Counted from the stretch's first letter, positions 46,047 to 57,806 are shown. The stretch: 64,000 bases of DNA from Siphonodentalium dalli (GCA_032622095.1 CP136065.1:109783195-109847194); one strand, 5' to 3'. Numbers and translations are program-made. Notes: a model not told the origin generated them from the letters alone.

Positions 46047-46314
46047 TTAACCCTTTCATGACAGGAGCTGCGCTGGTGCAGCAATAAAGATCCCGTGCCA
46101 GTACATTCTCTTATACTAGTATATGCGAGTCTCCCATAGGAAGCCTCGTATATATAAGAGAATGCACTGGCTTACAAGCTCATGGTAATATTGTTTGGCC
46201 AATGTATTCTCTTATATATGCAAGGCTCCCTATGGGAGACTTGTATATATAAGAGAATGCATTGGCACAGGGTTTTCGCAAAATTTCAGGAAGCTCCAGT
46301 CATCGAAGGATTAA
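46047..46314 (+). mobile_element. Family C double-hairpin MITE (C8)
   Basis: It begins TTAACCCTTTCATGACAGGA and ends CAGTCATCGAAGGATTAA. The two hairpins are complete: CCAGTACATTCTCTTATA... and GGCCAATGTATTCTCTTA... Confidence 0.87.
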
Positions 46315-46818
46315 AACACATCCCTTTGTTCTATGGTTCAAACTATTGTTACGAATCGGCTCTCTATACACCCAGAAGGTAAAATGGCCATGTCTTATTC
46401 ACACTTTAGTGCAAATGTAGACCCCATTAGGACCTACAACTAGAACAACTAAGTTCTCTACTGACAGATCTACACACAAAGAACATTTGCATAAAGCTTA
46501 TGTACCCTCCAAAATTAAAATTGTTGTTGATAGTGGCATGCAGATCATTTTCATACCAGCGTTTATAGTTATGTTTTCAAAACCGTGAATATGAAATTCA
46601 CAATTAGGAGTATTAAACCAACTATGAAATTTTATTTGGAATACTTCAATCAAATTACACATGAATCCCCTCTGAGCAGTTATCAAAAAGAAATCATGCA
46701 TTAACATAAAAAATAAATTCACACTGACTTTAGCCCAGGGAAAGTTACAAATATGACTCGGTGGACGTCATCACATGACCAGATTATAGCAGTATATAGA
46801 TCAAAATAGAAATCTCAC

Positions 46819-46983
46819 CTCCATACCAATTACCATCGCGGTTTCGTCGATGGCCTCTGGATCTCCGCGAACTCCGTGGGCGTCGAAATTCACCAAGGCC
46901 AAACAGTGCATGTAGTGGTTCATGACCTCTAGGAGTGCATTTCCAACCAACTCCAACAACTATAACCAGTAATACTCCGAGTC
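46819..46983 (-). CDS. Transmembrane exon of PPxY-tail protein
   Basis: The minus-strand acceptor is CCCTTCTTTCAG and the donor GGAG|GTGAGA. After two bases of a split codon it reads GLGVLLVIVVGVGW, the C-terminal part of a transmembrane helix. Then comes KCTPRGHEPLHALFGLGEF and a basic stretch RRPRSSRRSRGHRRNRDG, ending NWYG. Positive charges just after the helix fit a type I membrane protein with its cytoplasmic side here. It joins the 43967-44598 exon in phase (GG|GT). Upstream exons encoding the ectodomain were not found to the right within the window. The intron between the two exons is 2.2 kb and holds A4, C7 and C8. Confidence 0.82.
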
Positions 46984-47245
46984 CTGAAAGAAGGGACATC
47001 AATAAAATAAATAGAAGGCATGCAAACTCATTGAATTTTTAATAATCTCCAATTACAAGAACGAAATACAAAATCTAATTTAACACAGTTTTCGCTTTAT
47101 TCCACTGATAAAACAATAAAGAGTAACTCTATTTCTGTACTCTCGTATGTTTGCATGTTCTGTTCTACACGCTGGTATGAAATGAGCTACACACCCCTAT
47201 CGATAAGTAACTAAATTGCGTGGGGTTCATAAGCTTTATGCAGGT

Positions 47246-47711
47246 ACAGTAATGCTCTAAATAATCGACCAAGCTTGTTGCCATTCATTGGAAAGCTCTC
47301 CCAGAGAGCTTTCCGATAAATGGCAACAGAGAGCTTTCCGATGAATGGCAACAAGCCATATTTTCGACTAAATCCTGAAAAGTTACCCATAATTCTGCTG
47401 TGGTTAAGGGGTCGATTACTTAGGGCATTACTGTAGCTCCACTCATGGAAGGGTTAACAGCCTCGAATCCATGAGAGGACAGCAACCCTGACAGAGCTTA
47501 CTTAATTGGCTATTTAACTGAAAAGGCATAACTTATTACTAACCTATTTTCGACTAAATTGTCCATTAGGTAAGTGACTGTTCAAACAAGGCTTTTGGCC
47601 ATAAACTTACATTTGATATGTAACAACAAGCCATATTTACGACTAAATCCTGAAAAGTTACCCATAATTCTGCTGTGGTTAAGGGGTCGATTATTTAGAG
47701 CATTACTGTAT
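47246..47711. mobile_element. Compound family B MITE carrying captured DNA (B10)
   Basis: The outer ends are ACAGTAATGCTCTAAATAAT and TTATTTAGAGCATTACTGTA, matching each other. Inside, after one nearly complete palindrome, lies a copy of the stretch that follows B8 at about 39.96-40.19 kb (for example GGAAGGGTTAACAGCCTCGA and CCATTAGGTAAGTGACTGTT). The B arm then resumes at AACAAGCCATATTTACGAC. The captured copy differs from its source by small indels. Confidence 0.9.
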
Positions 47712-47763
47712 GCTCAGGAGTAAACTCAGTAAAGCCAAAAGGACAAAACTGTGCCACTCAAAC

Positions 47764-48036
47764 ACCGAATCTCTCATTCGTTATAAAAGTCTACATTGGA
47801 ATGGTCTATAAATTATTTATTCATCTACATTGGAATGGTCTATAAATTATTTATTCAGTGGGTCAAATGAAGATGACAGACAGAATTTTTTAACAAGATA
47901 ATAAACGAGCAGATTCAGCAGAATGATTCATATTCATTGGTGGAAATGTTCAGATAATAAGTTCAACAAAGGTCATTTGTTGAATTTATTATCTGAACAT
48001 TTCCTAAAGGAACTACTCATCGATGAGTATTTGTAT
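47764..48036. repeat. Family K fragment with a 38-bp local duplication
   Basis: ACATTGGAATGGTCTATAAA, then TTATTTATTC, is present twice in tandem (47793 and 47825). GTTCAGATAATAAGTTCAAC and its inverse follow. The terminal TTAACCCTTT is absent on the left. Confidence 0.65.
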
Positions 48037-48045
48037 AAGAGTGGT

Positions 48046-48294
48046 CACCTCGATTATGAAATTTATCATCTGCAAATTATGGGATATAGAAATTGAACAG
48101 AATGATAAAAGTAACTAAAAACAATGTTAATTTCAGACTTTATACTTCCTAGAAGATGAGGCCTAAGCAGAATGATGTCCGCAGAGGGTGAATTTAGTTA
48201 TTCTACCTGTAGCCCACTGTGCGGGGTATCATCACTAAATTCACCCTCTGTGGACCTCATCCTGCAAATGACAGACACACGAATTAAAGGCTTG
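48046..48294. mobile_element. Family D MITE, truncated (D7)
   Basis: Only the spacer and right foldback are present (AGAATGATGTCCGCAGAGGG ... CCCTCTGTGGACCTCATCC), ending GACAGACACACGAATT and AGGCTTG. Confidence 0.78.
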
Positions 48295-48817
48295 ATGCCC
48301 CTGATGATAGTATAAAAGGCAGTAACAGTACTAGAGTACATGTACATGCTTTAGGCATTCATATGAGGGGTGAAGGGGGGACCCCGGGGTCAGCCACCTC
48401 AGCATACCAATTCACATCGTACATGCTTTATGTATATTTTGAACTTTAATATTTGATGCTCTGAGTAATCTGGCACACTTCATATGCTTTGAAGCATTTG
48501 ACATCCTCTAACTTCATTTGCATGTTAAATAATGACATCAGCCTGATAGAGTTTTAACAGATGTCACTCCAGACATTAAATTATCACCTTGTGATATAAT
48601 GATTATGTGTGCCAGTGCACATCAGGTTTATCAGAATAATCAATGAGGCTGAGTCACAAGAGAATGTGAATAAAAGTAATTAGCAGGTGTGGTGAATTCA
48701 TTCTCTATACAAATTTCATGATTCTGTATGAAGTATGGTAAAATAATGCATGCATGAATGCGATATTACCCACAAAACACACTTTATGTGAATGGAGCAT
48801 TTGTTTATATACATCAC

Positions 48818-49012
48818 GTAAAGAGTGTGCAATAAGCGAAACACTGAACACCGCATCGATCTGTTTGGGAGAGTGATCCCGCTGACCTATTCAACTCCAA
48901 AATCTTGAGTGGTATGTTGTAAACAATATGGTGTCAATTTTAACCAAAGTCCAGTGATGTGGTATCCCTGGTGTTGAGTGTTTTGCGTATCGCACACTCT
49001 TTACTCCATGTG
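48818..49012. repeat. Inverted-repeat element, ~37-bp arms
   Basis: GTAAAGAGTGTGCAATAAGC, then GAAACACTGAACACC, is mirrored by GGTGTTGAGTGTTTTGCGTA and TCGCACACTCTTTAC at the right. About 120 bp lie between. From 48295 to here nothing else is recognised. Confidence 0.72.
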
Positions 49013-49120
49013 CTGTATCATAATATGACTTTTGTTTACTAACATGCTCATCTATTCTTAAAGATGGTGTATCCTTTGGCTAATTTTTTTGTATTGATTC
49101 AGGGGAAGAATCAGTCTCTG

Positions 49121-49317
49121 TAACCATTTCATAATGGGAGCCGTGCTGTTGCAGCATTAAAGACCCTGGGCCAGTAAATTCTCTTATATATATATTGTTA
49201 GGCCAATGCATTCTCTTATATATGTGAGGCTTCCTAGACTCACATATTTAAGAGAATGCATTGGCACAGGTTTCTCGCAAAATTTCAGGAAGCTCCATCA
49301 TGGACTTGAAGGTTTTA
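49121..49317 (+). mobile_element. Family C MITE, one hairpin reduced (C9)
   Basis: It starts GTAACCATTTCATAATGGGA, corresponding to the GTTAACCCTTTCATGA start. The first hairpin is collapsed. The end is GAAGCTCCATCATGGACTTG. Confidence 0.75.
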
Positions 49318-51360
49318 AAAGCCTTATCTTATCAGATTTACGTCTCTGGAACAGCGATTCAGTGTTGATATCTGTATTGATGGGATATCCTTCATTCCAT
49401 TGGTCATATGCCTCAGACTGGGCACTATTTCATTGGCTGTGCACACAATAGCTCATTGCAAGGTAGCTAGAAGCCAGTCTATTTAAAAAGCCGATAACAA
49501 TTACAAACCAAGCTTAACGTTGGTTATATTTAAATTGCGAGATTGGAGGTCAATGACGTGTTGACAATTTTCCCCCGCATTGCAGAACATGCACAACAAA
49601 TACATGTAGGAGACAATTATAATACATGAATGAGTTTTTTATCATTCAACAATATTTACTACTGATTATTCGTTCGCAATCATGTTGTATTTATAAATGC
49701 TACTAAATACCAGCTGTGTAAATACTATGATTTTCACAAACATTTACTACACCAGGCATGCGCTCCATATTTAGAAACAATTTATTACATCATTTTTGGA
49801 TTAAATCCATGTAACCCCAGGTAAACCTAGCAATAAAATCTGAATCTCAGACACCTCTAAATAATATACTGGGTAAATTTTGTAGCTCCGCTCCTCTCAC
49901 AGTATCATGTCTGGGGATGACACTGTGCTCTCTGCACACTGTCGGATCGTGAGCCGAGGCTAATGGGCGTCTTGTGTACAACAATGTGTGCTGTTAAATA
50001 TCCCATCCACGGTGAAGAAGTCACAGATTTGGCAAAATTCCTAGATAAGTTTAAAATCTGGATCTACATGTACTTGATCCCTCTCTGTAATGCTCGTAAG
50101 CTGGGTGTGTGAGAGTAAAGAGATAGATAGAATTAGATAGATATTTTATTTTAAAAAGACAACAGTTTTTGAATAAAAAAATAAACATTTATAATATGTG
50201 AAAATGTTCTTAGATTTACTTGATGTCACAGGGATTCTATTTATGAGTAACGTAACTAATCATCTTAAGGATTTTGGTTAAAGAAGCATCAAATTAGTTT
50301 AGATTTAAAGCTGCTCGGAGCCTCAGAGAGGTCTTACATCAATATTTTTAATATAGCGGTTGGATAGTTTCCGAGCTTGAATGGAGATCTCAAAACCTAT
50401 CTCAAAAAGCCAACAACATTGATTCTCTGTAATAAATCTAATCAATTCTATAAAACTACTACACTCCAATCTCATCAATCTGTTTGCAGGTGGAGTAAGC
50501 TAGCTGATTACTTTCGCAGCATTCGAAGTAATGTACTAATTATCAGCTATGAATGCCCATATAATAAAACCTTGCTGCAATAATACACAGATCCCACAAA
50601 TTCGCATTCTGTACACTTTATTAATTAAAATTGGATTTATATTTCTGGGTCACTATCCCCAAACTGGCCAAAACATGCAACAGGTTATACATTATAAATC
50701 TCTGTTTGTGTTAACGGTAGTAGTTTTTTGCTCAAACATGACCTGCAACCAATTACGATAAAGGTCATTGCAGGTAATAAATGCTGAAATACAGCCAATA
50801 TATACCAAAAAATACTGACATATATACATGTATTTGATATAAAAATGTTGGTACATCATGCTATGTCCATGAAATTAGCATGTCCCAAATCAAACATGCA
50901 TGTGTCAATAATTACAGACAAGACAATCGAAAGTAGTTTCTATGAAATTTCTACCAATGGTATTGAAGTATGGAAACAACCTTCTTCAATACATTATCAG
51001 TTTTCCACGACAATTTTGGAATAATTTATCTGTCATCAATTTTATACTGACAATTATTTCCATGACAGAGCGCTTTCTGGATAATTTACAGTATGTAAAT
51101 ATGGCCTTGTCACATAGAGGTGAACAGATTGTGAGGGGTTGCCCTGTCTGTTGATATTAGAACAGACCATTGATATTATTTCAGGGGTAGTTTTTATATG
51201 GAGGTACAGAGTAGGACACTCACATGAGGTAGGTAAACAGAGGGGAGCATTCTTGGGATTTTACCTGCCCCATCAAGTGTGATACATTTGATGTCAATAA
51301 AACAATGGATTAAGGCCACAGGTGAAGCAAAGAGATTGTGTGAACACACATGTAGCAATG
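49318..51360. other. No gene seen; possible SINE at 49.88-50.15 kb
   Basis: A less AT-rich island at about 49880-50110 ends in GAGAGTAAAGAGATAGATAG and then an AGAT-type tail, which might be a short retroposon, but no tRNA promoter boxes were recognised. The remainder is AT-rich without identifiable exons. Confidence 0.4.
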
Positions 51361-51802
51361 CAAATAGTGTGTATGTAATTTGCAGAATGAGGTCCCCTGA
51401 GGGTGAATTTAGTGATGCTGTCCCGCGCGGTGGGCTAGCATCACCAAGTTCATCCTCTGGGAACCTCATTCTGCTGAGGCCTCAACTCCTATGGGAGACC
51501 TAGCTATAGGATCAGATTGAAGTTCCCCAGTTGAAATTGTTGATGTTCACCAATTAGTCACCTCGATTATGCATTTTATCTTCTGCAAATTAGGCGATAT
51601 AGAAACTTCCCAGAAGGGAAAAAGTAACTAAAACAATGTTAATTTGAGACTATACTTCCCAGAAGATGAGGCACAAGCAGAATGAGGTCCACAGAGGGTG
51701 AATTTGGTGATGCTAGCCAACTGTACCGGGTAGCATCACTAAATTCACCCTCTGGGGACCTCATTCTGCAAATGACAGACACACTATTTGCAGGCTTGCA
51801 CA
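51361..51802. mobile_element. Family D MITE (D8)
   Basis: Two foldbacks are seen, 51383-51475 and 51679-51775. The terminal stretches CAAATAGTGTGTATGTAATT and GACACACTATTTG are inverted. Both sides carry an extended similar flank, CATGTAGCAATG and CATGGAGCAATG, so the insertion copied or duplicated about 12 bp, or inserted into an existing repeat. Confidence 0.82.
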
Positions 51803-52646
51803 TGGAGCAATGCAAACAAGATGACTTGCCCATGGTAATGAATTATAAGATGAATAGCATCAGACAGTAATGTTGTTGAGAGGGTACATGCTTATATGTG
51901 ATGGTGTGATCCATACCAGGTGTGGTTCATTTGAGTAACCAATGCTGTCCTGTTAAATTAACTACATGTACCATCATCACAGTTTGGCACAGACAAAGAG
52001 GTCATGAAGACAATTTAAGAGCACCCTCAGTTAAACGGACATGGCTCATTCGAACCCCAAAAATTATAATTTAACATAAATTGGTAAGAGGTATCTCAAA
52101 GTATACATACGCAGAAAAAATTCCGAACAAACTCATTGATATAATGCTGATGTTTTGTTTCTCCAAACAACAGGTTAAAGGGACGGGCGTCTTCGTTGTG
52201 GGTTATAATTTAGAAATAACATTTATCAAATTATGATCATTTCCTCAAGAATATACTAATTGAATAGCGTAATGATGATTGGATGCGATATTATTCACAA
52301 AACACACTTTGTGTCCTAGAAAATACAGGTCAACTGTTGTTTAGTTTCTCGCAAAAAGCGCAGTGGATTGTTTAATATAAGCAGTCAAGATATTGCGTCA
52401 TTTCTTTATTCAGATTCGCACATATTATACGTTGGTTGTAAAACCCCAAATTTGGTGCGTATACAACTTACAATACTACTCATAGTATAAATTCCTTATT
52501 TGGTATGATCACATATATGTTAGGAGAAAATACTACAGCGTAACAGAACATTTTCATTCCAAGTGTTTGTTTATAAACAAACGGTTCTGTAAGATTTTTG
52601 GTGTTTATTTACATAACAAAGCATACAAACGTGACAATAACATGCA

Positions 52647-53158
52647 ATGTACGCGATAATTATGATTGGTATCAGAACAACATCTGTCTATTATATAATA
52701 TTCTTTCTGTTTATGGCTGTTTTAGCGGATGTGACTATTTTAACAACTGTACCCACAGCCAAGGCCACCTGTATCTTTAAACAGTTTCGTCGTTGCATTT
52801 ATAACCTTTGTACCTCCTTCAGTCAATGATGGCCAATTTTATTAGATCTTTGTTAGATCATCAGCCTAATAGTAAAATAAGTGTTTCAAAATCAAAGGGA
52901 GTTGGCTATTTACTATGTTTAAATATAAGTATATTGGTTGATAATATCTTCACTGTTATGGAAATTGGACAAAGCAGTTCGAAATTATGTTTTAGAAATA
53001 GTCTACAATTAACAAATGTGCCTGCCTGGTATGTCACCATTCATGTGGGCTTGCTTTCAAGCCAACCAGAAACGGCTGTTGTTGTTCAATTACCTGTAAT
53101 TGTCCGAAATATTAAATGTGTCACCTTTGAACCTTTCACTGACCCCAAACCATCTTGA
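52647..53158 (+). other. Two overlapping open frames, doubtful
   Basis: 52647-52829 could encode a short peptide with a hydrophobic start (TTSVYYIIFFLFMAVLADV), and 52808-53158 an unrelated frame of 116 codons. Neither resembles a family I know, and there is no splice or promoter support. In DNA this AT-rich such frames arise by chance. The stretch from 51803 to 52646 shows nothing recognisable. Confidence 0.15.
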
Positions 53159-53386
53159 CAGCCTCCAGGGCATAAACACGTGGAAAGTAGATTTTTATGG
53201 TTGGATAACAAGAGACCTGCATCAGATATAGAGTCAGGTTTATTGGAAAATTATGCCTCAATTTAACTTGGCAAAAAGACATTTGAATACTGATAAATAG
53301 TTTATAAAACCAGGTTAGATAATAGGTACAAAAGTTTTAAAATTGAACTTATACCCATTTGTTGATTATCAATTTAGAGTAAGGGC

Positions 53387-54510
53387 TAGATCATGCCATG
53401 AACCTCTACTCTGGCTAACGCCCGTAGAGATCATATTCCACCAGTACAACAATTGGGATATTTTTAAAGTTTAAACAGGGAACCTTATAAAGTGGAAACA
53501 AGGGTCGTACATCAAAGATGGCTTGGTCAAGTTTTTTTGCCCATAAGTGTGAATCTGTTCGACCGAGATTCACTAAAATGGATGAACTAAAGAACCATAT
53601 GTCACCGAACTAAGGGCCATAACTCAAGTAACTAAAAACTAGAGGTCATTCGAAGATCCATATGAAGTTTGCTGACGATTGGATGAGAAATGTGACCTGT
53701 AAGGTGTGCAAAGAGTAAAATCCAAGATGGCCACTGGCAGCCATGTTTTTTAACAGAATTCGGAAAAAATGGCAAGCACCCATCTAGAGGTCACCCGAGG
53801 ATCAATATGAAATTTGGGGATGATCTGTAAGGTGTGCTAAAGGATTTAGTGATGCAAAGAGTAAAGTTCAAGATGGCTGCCAGTGGCCATGTTTTTCATT
53901 GAAAATCATTCAAATTTGATAGCTACCATCTAGAGTTGATTCTAAACAAGCCGGTGAAGTTTCAAAACAATACTCCAACAAAAGTAGGCTGTGCTGATGT
54001 TTTCACATTTTCCAAGATGGCTACTGGTGGCCTTGTTTTTCATTGAAAATGGTTCAAATTCGATAGCTCCCATCTACAGGTGATCCTAGACTCATATATA
54101 CCGAATGTCTTTGAAATCGGTCAAATTTGTATGAGTTATCATGCTAACGGTCGCGAACGATCGTAATCCCTAAAAACAGACAAACTAAGTCCCATAACTC
54201 TCGCATATAAGATTTGACAAACCAAGTTTTCGAACTCGTTCAAGATATTGTTGCAAAAGACCATTATACCAAATATGAATGAAATCGGTTGATGCTTGTT
54301 TGAGTTATCGTGCTAACAGTTTCGCGCGCATCCAGACGGCCCATTGGCTCACAAAAGTCACAGAAAACCATGCAATCTCGAGCTGGGACCACCTCCTAAT
54401 ATGAAGTAGATTAATTATTTAGGAACAGTTATTAACAAAGAAATATATTCCCTGCCTTGTTTGTTCAATGTTATATAGCCAGAGTAGAGATACATGGCAT
54501 GGTCTAAGTA
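53387..54510. mobile_element. Family I element split by tandem repeats
   Basis: The left arm CTCTACTCTGGCTAACGCCC ... AGGGAACCTTATAAAGT is at 53402-53492. The right arm (GAAATATATTCCCTGCC ... TAGCCAGAGTAGAGATACAT) is at about 54440-54500. Between them lies the 53520-54350 tandem array, evidently inserted later. Confidence 0.75.
53520..54350 (+). repeat. Degenerate ~165-200 bp tandem repeat
   Basis: Units share CAAAGAGTAAA, CCAAGATGGC and GGCCATGTTTTTCATTGAAA. They are the same type as at 15.4-16.2 kb, with later units drifting toward ATGAAATCGGT and GAGTTATC.TGCTAAC. Confidence 0.72.
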
Positions 54511-54699
54511 AGGGCATGACTTCTTGTGAAAGCACAGGTACATGACAGTTTTAGACATTAGGAATTGCACGTGTTTGGAAAGAATCAGTCATGTCAGGAG
54601 TGACTAAAGAACTGAAGGTCAAGGGAGCACAACCATTAGAAGGGAACTTTTGCTAGAATGCCTGCATACACCACCAGCGCAAGTTATGTCAGAATGTAT

Positions 54700-55475
54700 G
54701 AGGTACTTAATCTCATATCATATCATATCATATCACACATATCACTGAGGTTTAAAGGCGCTTGACAACATTAAAATAGATAAACAAATTCAAAAATTTA
54801 CAGTTCAAACATAAAATAATTATGTAGCCCGCATTGAAAGCTGGTTCATTAGTTCCACACCTAAATGTTCAGAATAATATTCTGTGAATAAACGAGTTTT
54901 CAAAAGACAATTGAATTCGTCATATCCAGGATAGCTGTGGATGAACCCTGGTAGAGAATTCCGGAGAGTCTGTCTGGCTATGGAAAACGATATCTCACCG
55001 AAACTATTGCACTAAGAGCATTAAGTCTTCTGACCTGAGATGCCTGGGTGGTATATATGCACATGTATATCTTATCATTGTGGTATTGTGGTGCACAGTT
55101 TTTTGATGACTTGTAAGTCATTGTGAGCACCTTGAACTTAATCTTCTGGGAAATGTAGTGTGAACAATGTCGGGGTAAAGTTATCTTTACGTGTGTCTGG
55201 TTGCGGTGTTTTATATTCGCTGCAGTCTCAACATTTGTTTTTGGTTAACACTGTACATAGAAAAATTTCCATAGTCCAAACGGCCCTGTAAAGTGGTAAT
55301 AATGGTAGATATATATATCCATGACCTAATCACCTACTTAGCTGTATGGGGATATCCTTCAGAGAAAGCCCTTTCACTGAGGGTTGAGTAGGATTTATCA
55401 GTCTGAACATACATGTAGGTTTGAAGACAAATAGAAGTGTCATATCTTCAGCATTCAACCCTATTTTAACATTAT
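54700..55475. other. Microsatellite and unassigned sequence
   Basis: A (TATCA)n run lies at 54713-54735. The following 500 bp have higher GC and a look of a decayed retroposon (for example GTAGAGAATTCCGGAGAGTC, GAGATGCCTGGGTGG), but no domain or end could be identified. Confidence 0.4.
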
Positions 55476-56225
55476 TTAACCCTTTGAACCCGAGAGACCG
55501 GAATACCGGTCCAATCCTTATATTCCTATATCCCGGGAGACCGGAATACCGGTCCGGAAATCAGACGTTATTTGACACGAAATTACAGCTCAACAAACGC
55601 ACCTATCAACTAGAGGTTTACTTCTACTTTGCACACACGCGTCACATGTTTACCCATGTGACTTTGATAGACAACCTGGTGACAGAGGTTCTGTTTTTTC
55701 GCGCATGCGCAGAGGCATATTTTGAGAAAAAAATAGTTTTTTTTATCGCCAGAAAAGGGGAAGTATTTTGGTAGAAATTTCGCGATCAAAGCCCAAATTT
55801 ACTAGAATTCTACTTTGCGCAAATGAGTCACATCCATGTTGATAGCTCTGACTTTAGCAGCCAAATTGGAAACGGGGGTCTCTTTGCGCACGCACACATG
55901 TGCATTTAGAGAAATGCGTTTTATCGTAGGCAAAGGATAAGAATTTCATGATAAATATATAGCGCGACCAAAGGAAGCCGCAATATAATATACATGTATA
56001 TTGGACGTGGAATCGACTGTCTCGTTGAAATTAATACTGTGTGACATATTTCATCGCAAACTAGTTCAGTTAGCATAGTATATTGCCGTTTAGTTGAGCA
56101 TGTATACATGTATATACGTCCCAGTTAAGAGCATTATGAGTTACGTCGTCGGAAACACTATATAACGTCAGGCGCCTCGGGTTGGGGCCATTTTACGTTC
56201 AGGACGTCAGGGTTCAAAGGGTTAA
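55476..56225 (+). mobile_element. Family E TTAA-bounded MITE (E4)
   Basis: It begins TTAACCCTTTGAACCCGAGA and ends GTCAGGGTTCAAAGGGTTAA. The cassette GAGACCGGAATACCGGTCC occurs twice, 43 bp apart, with TTCCTATAT before the second. The palindrome here is ACCGGAATACCGGT, different from those of E1, E3 and E5. The only open frame across the left end is low quality. No transposase. Confidence 0.88.
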
Positions 56226-56925
56226 CATAAATCAATTAATCAATCATTTATGACATAGCCATTTGTGAGTCTTAAGAGATATCAGTGTGTGTCTAGCAAG
56301 TGGGTAAGCAGATGTATATGTTAATTCACGGTATTTAGGTGAGCTGCAAGAAAAGGTATTCTTTGAGGATGAAAGGCCTTTTGAATTTTTCAATCAGTGC
56401 CAGCTGTCACATATGAATTTAGCTAAGGGTATAGAACTCTATTGATATAAATTGTTATTGCTACACTTAATTGTAACAGATGTTTGAAAAGTGAGCCAAA
56501 ATTACTCTTCGTCAATACTAATATCTACATGTATATCTCAACTTATGTCACTGGCAATGACAAAGTAAACTTGGTCTAATATCAGCATATCTAGCACTTT
56601 CTAGTGATACGTTCATTCCTATCACTTTCGATAAATCCCCAATCAAGCCTCCATTTAAGGAAGGCATTAAAATGCCAGAGATAGCTAGGTTTATATAGGT
56701 TATGACAATATCAGGCAGAGTCAATTAATTTCATGAATATTCAACTTGCTACATGTACGTGACCTTAATGTGGGTACTGATATGAAAATAATTTGTGCTT
56801 GTTGTGTCCCTTTGAATATGGATTTAATCCCGGGTGATCATTTTCAGTGGTGAATGTGCCCACCCATGTCGCCCGACATGAGCACATATCAAGTGTGCTG
56901 GAAGAATGGAAGGCATGGGGTTAAA
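56226..56925. other. No recognisable feature
   Basis: 700 bp of AT-rich sequence without exon-like frames, repeat ends or strong palindromes. Confidence 0.5.
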
Positions 56926-57679
56926 CAGGCCTCAAAATATGGTGCTGGACATTTGCAGAATGAGGTCCCCAGAAAGTGAATTTATAGTGACACTACCCCA
57001 CACAGTGGGCTAGCATCAATAAATTCACCTTCTGGGGACCTCATTCTGTTTTAACCCTTTGGCGAGTAGAACGACATAGACGGTTGAGGAGTAGAACGAC
57101 ATATATGTCGTTTCAGGAAGTATTATTTTATGTAGACATAACTTCAATAAATCATATGATTTATAATTGATTTGTATAGGACTTATTTTGATTAATATAA
57201 TGTCCCGAATGTATAAGTGCAATCGATTATGATAACACACAGTAACAAAAAATGCACATAAATTAAAATGAATTATTGGACACTTTTGGCCCGAAATTGT
57301 TAATAATTATTGCTATGACGATGACATTAAATTTACTCATGATGTCATGTATATGACGTTACAGATACTCTCCAAAGAGTTAATAGGCCTCAACTTCTCT
57401 GGAAAGTATCTTTATTATCAAATTAACAAGTGTTTTAGTTCTTCAGAAAGTTTTTTTTGTTTTTTAGTTTTTGGCAGACGACACAATGCATAATCGAGGT
57501 GCCCAATGGGTGCACATCACCGTCTTCACCATCTGGGAACTTAAATCTCAGTCTAGGTCTCCCATAGCAGATGAGGCCATGTAGAATGAGGCCATGCATA
57601 AGGAGGGCCAGAGGATGAATTTGGTGACACTAGCCTGCGGTGCATTCTACAAATGTCCGGCAACATATTTTCACGCCTG
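56926..57679. mobile_element. Family D MITE (D9) split by E5
   Basis: A terminal inverted repeat of about 37 bp starts CAGGCCTCAAAATATGGTGC on the left. The right end reads GGCAACATATTTTCACGCCTG. The E5 element at 57051-57383 interrupts it just after the first foldback. Neighbouring octamers do not match, so the target duplication is lost or the element is rearranged. Confidence 0.85.
57051..57383 (+). mobile_element. TTAA-bounded MITE with ATATGTCGT cassette (E5)
   Basis: It begins TTAACCCTTTGGCGAG and ends CTCTCCAAAGAGTTAA. The cassette GAGTAGAACGACATA occurs twice, 25 bp apart, and the second continues as the palindrome ACGACATATATGTCGT. It is nested inside D9, which restores a continuous D sequence when removed. 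Confidence 0.85.
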
Positions 57680-57687
57680 ATCATCAG

Positions 57688-57806
57688 CCATCACCGGAGA
57701 CGGTGAACTGCAAATTGAAGAAGGAGAAAAAGAGCAAAAAAAGAGGGCAATTAACTGCCGTCCTGCTCCACTATGATCCAGAAACACAATATATTGTTAA
57801 GCTCAG
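57688..57806 (+). CDS. Candidate internal exon, unknown protein
   Basis: An open stretch of 119 bp between GATCATCAG and CTCAG|GTGTCA. It would read ETVNCKLKKEKKSKKRGQL, then TAVLLHYDPETQYIVKLR, a lysine-rich segment followed by an amphipathic one. The composition is protein-like, and GC is higher than its surroundings. No family is recognised and no partner exon was found. It directly follows the end of D9. Confidence 0.3.

Noticed and set aside
46498-46722. Minus-strand frame with cysteines that briefly suggested a CUB-like domain
   Set aside because: It lies downstream of the transmembrane exon where an ectodomain cannot be, has no fitting splice sites, and the cysteine spacing does not match CUB.
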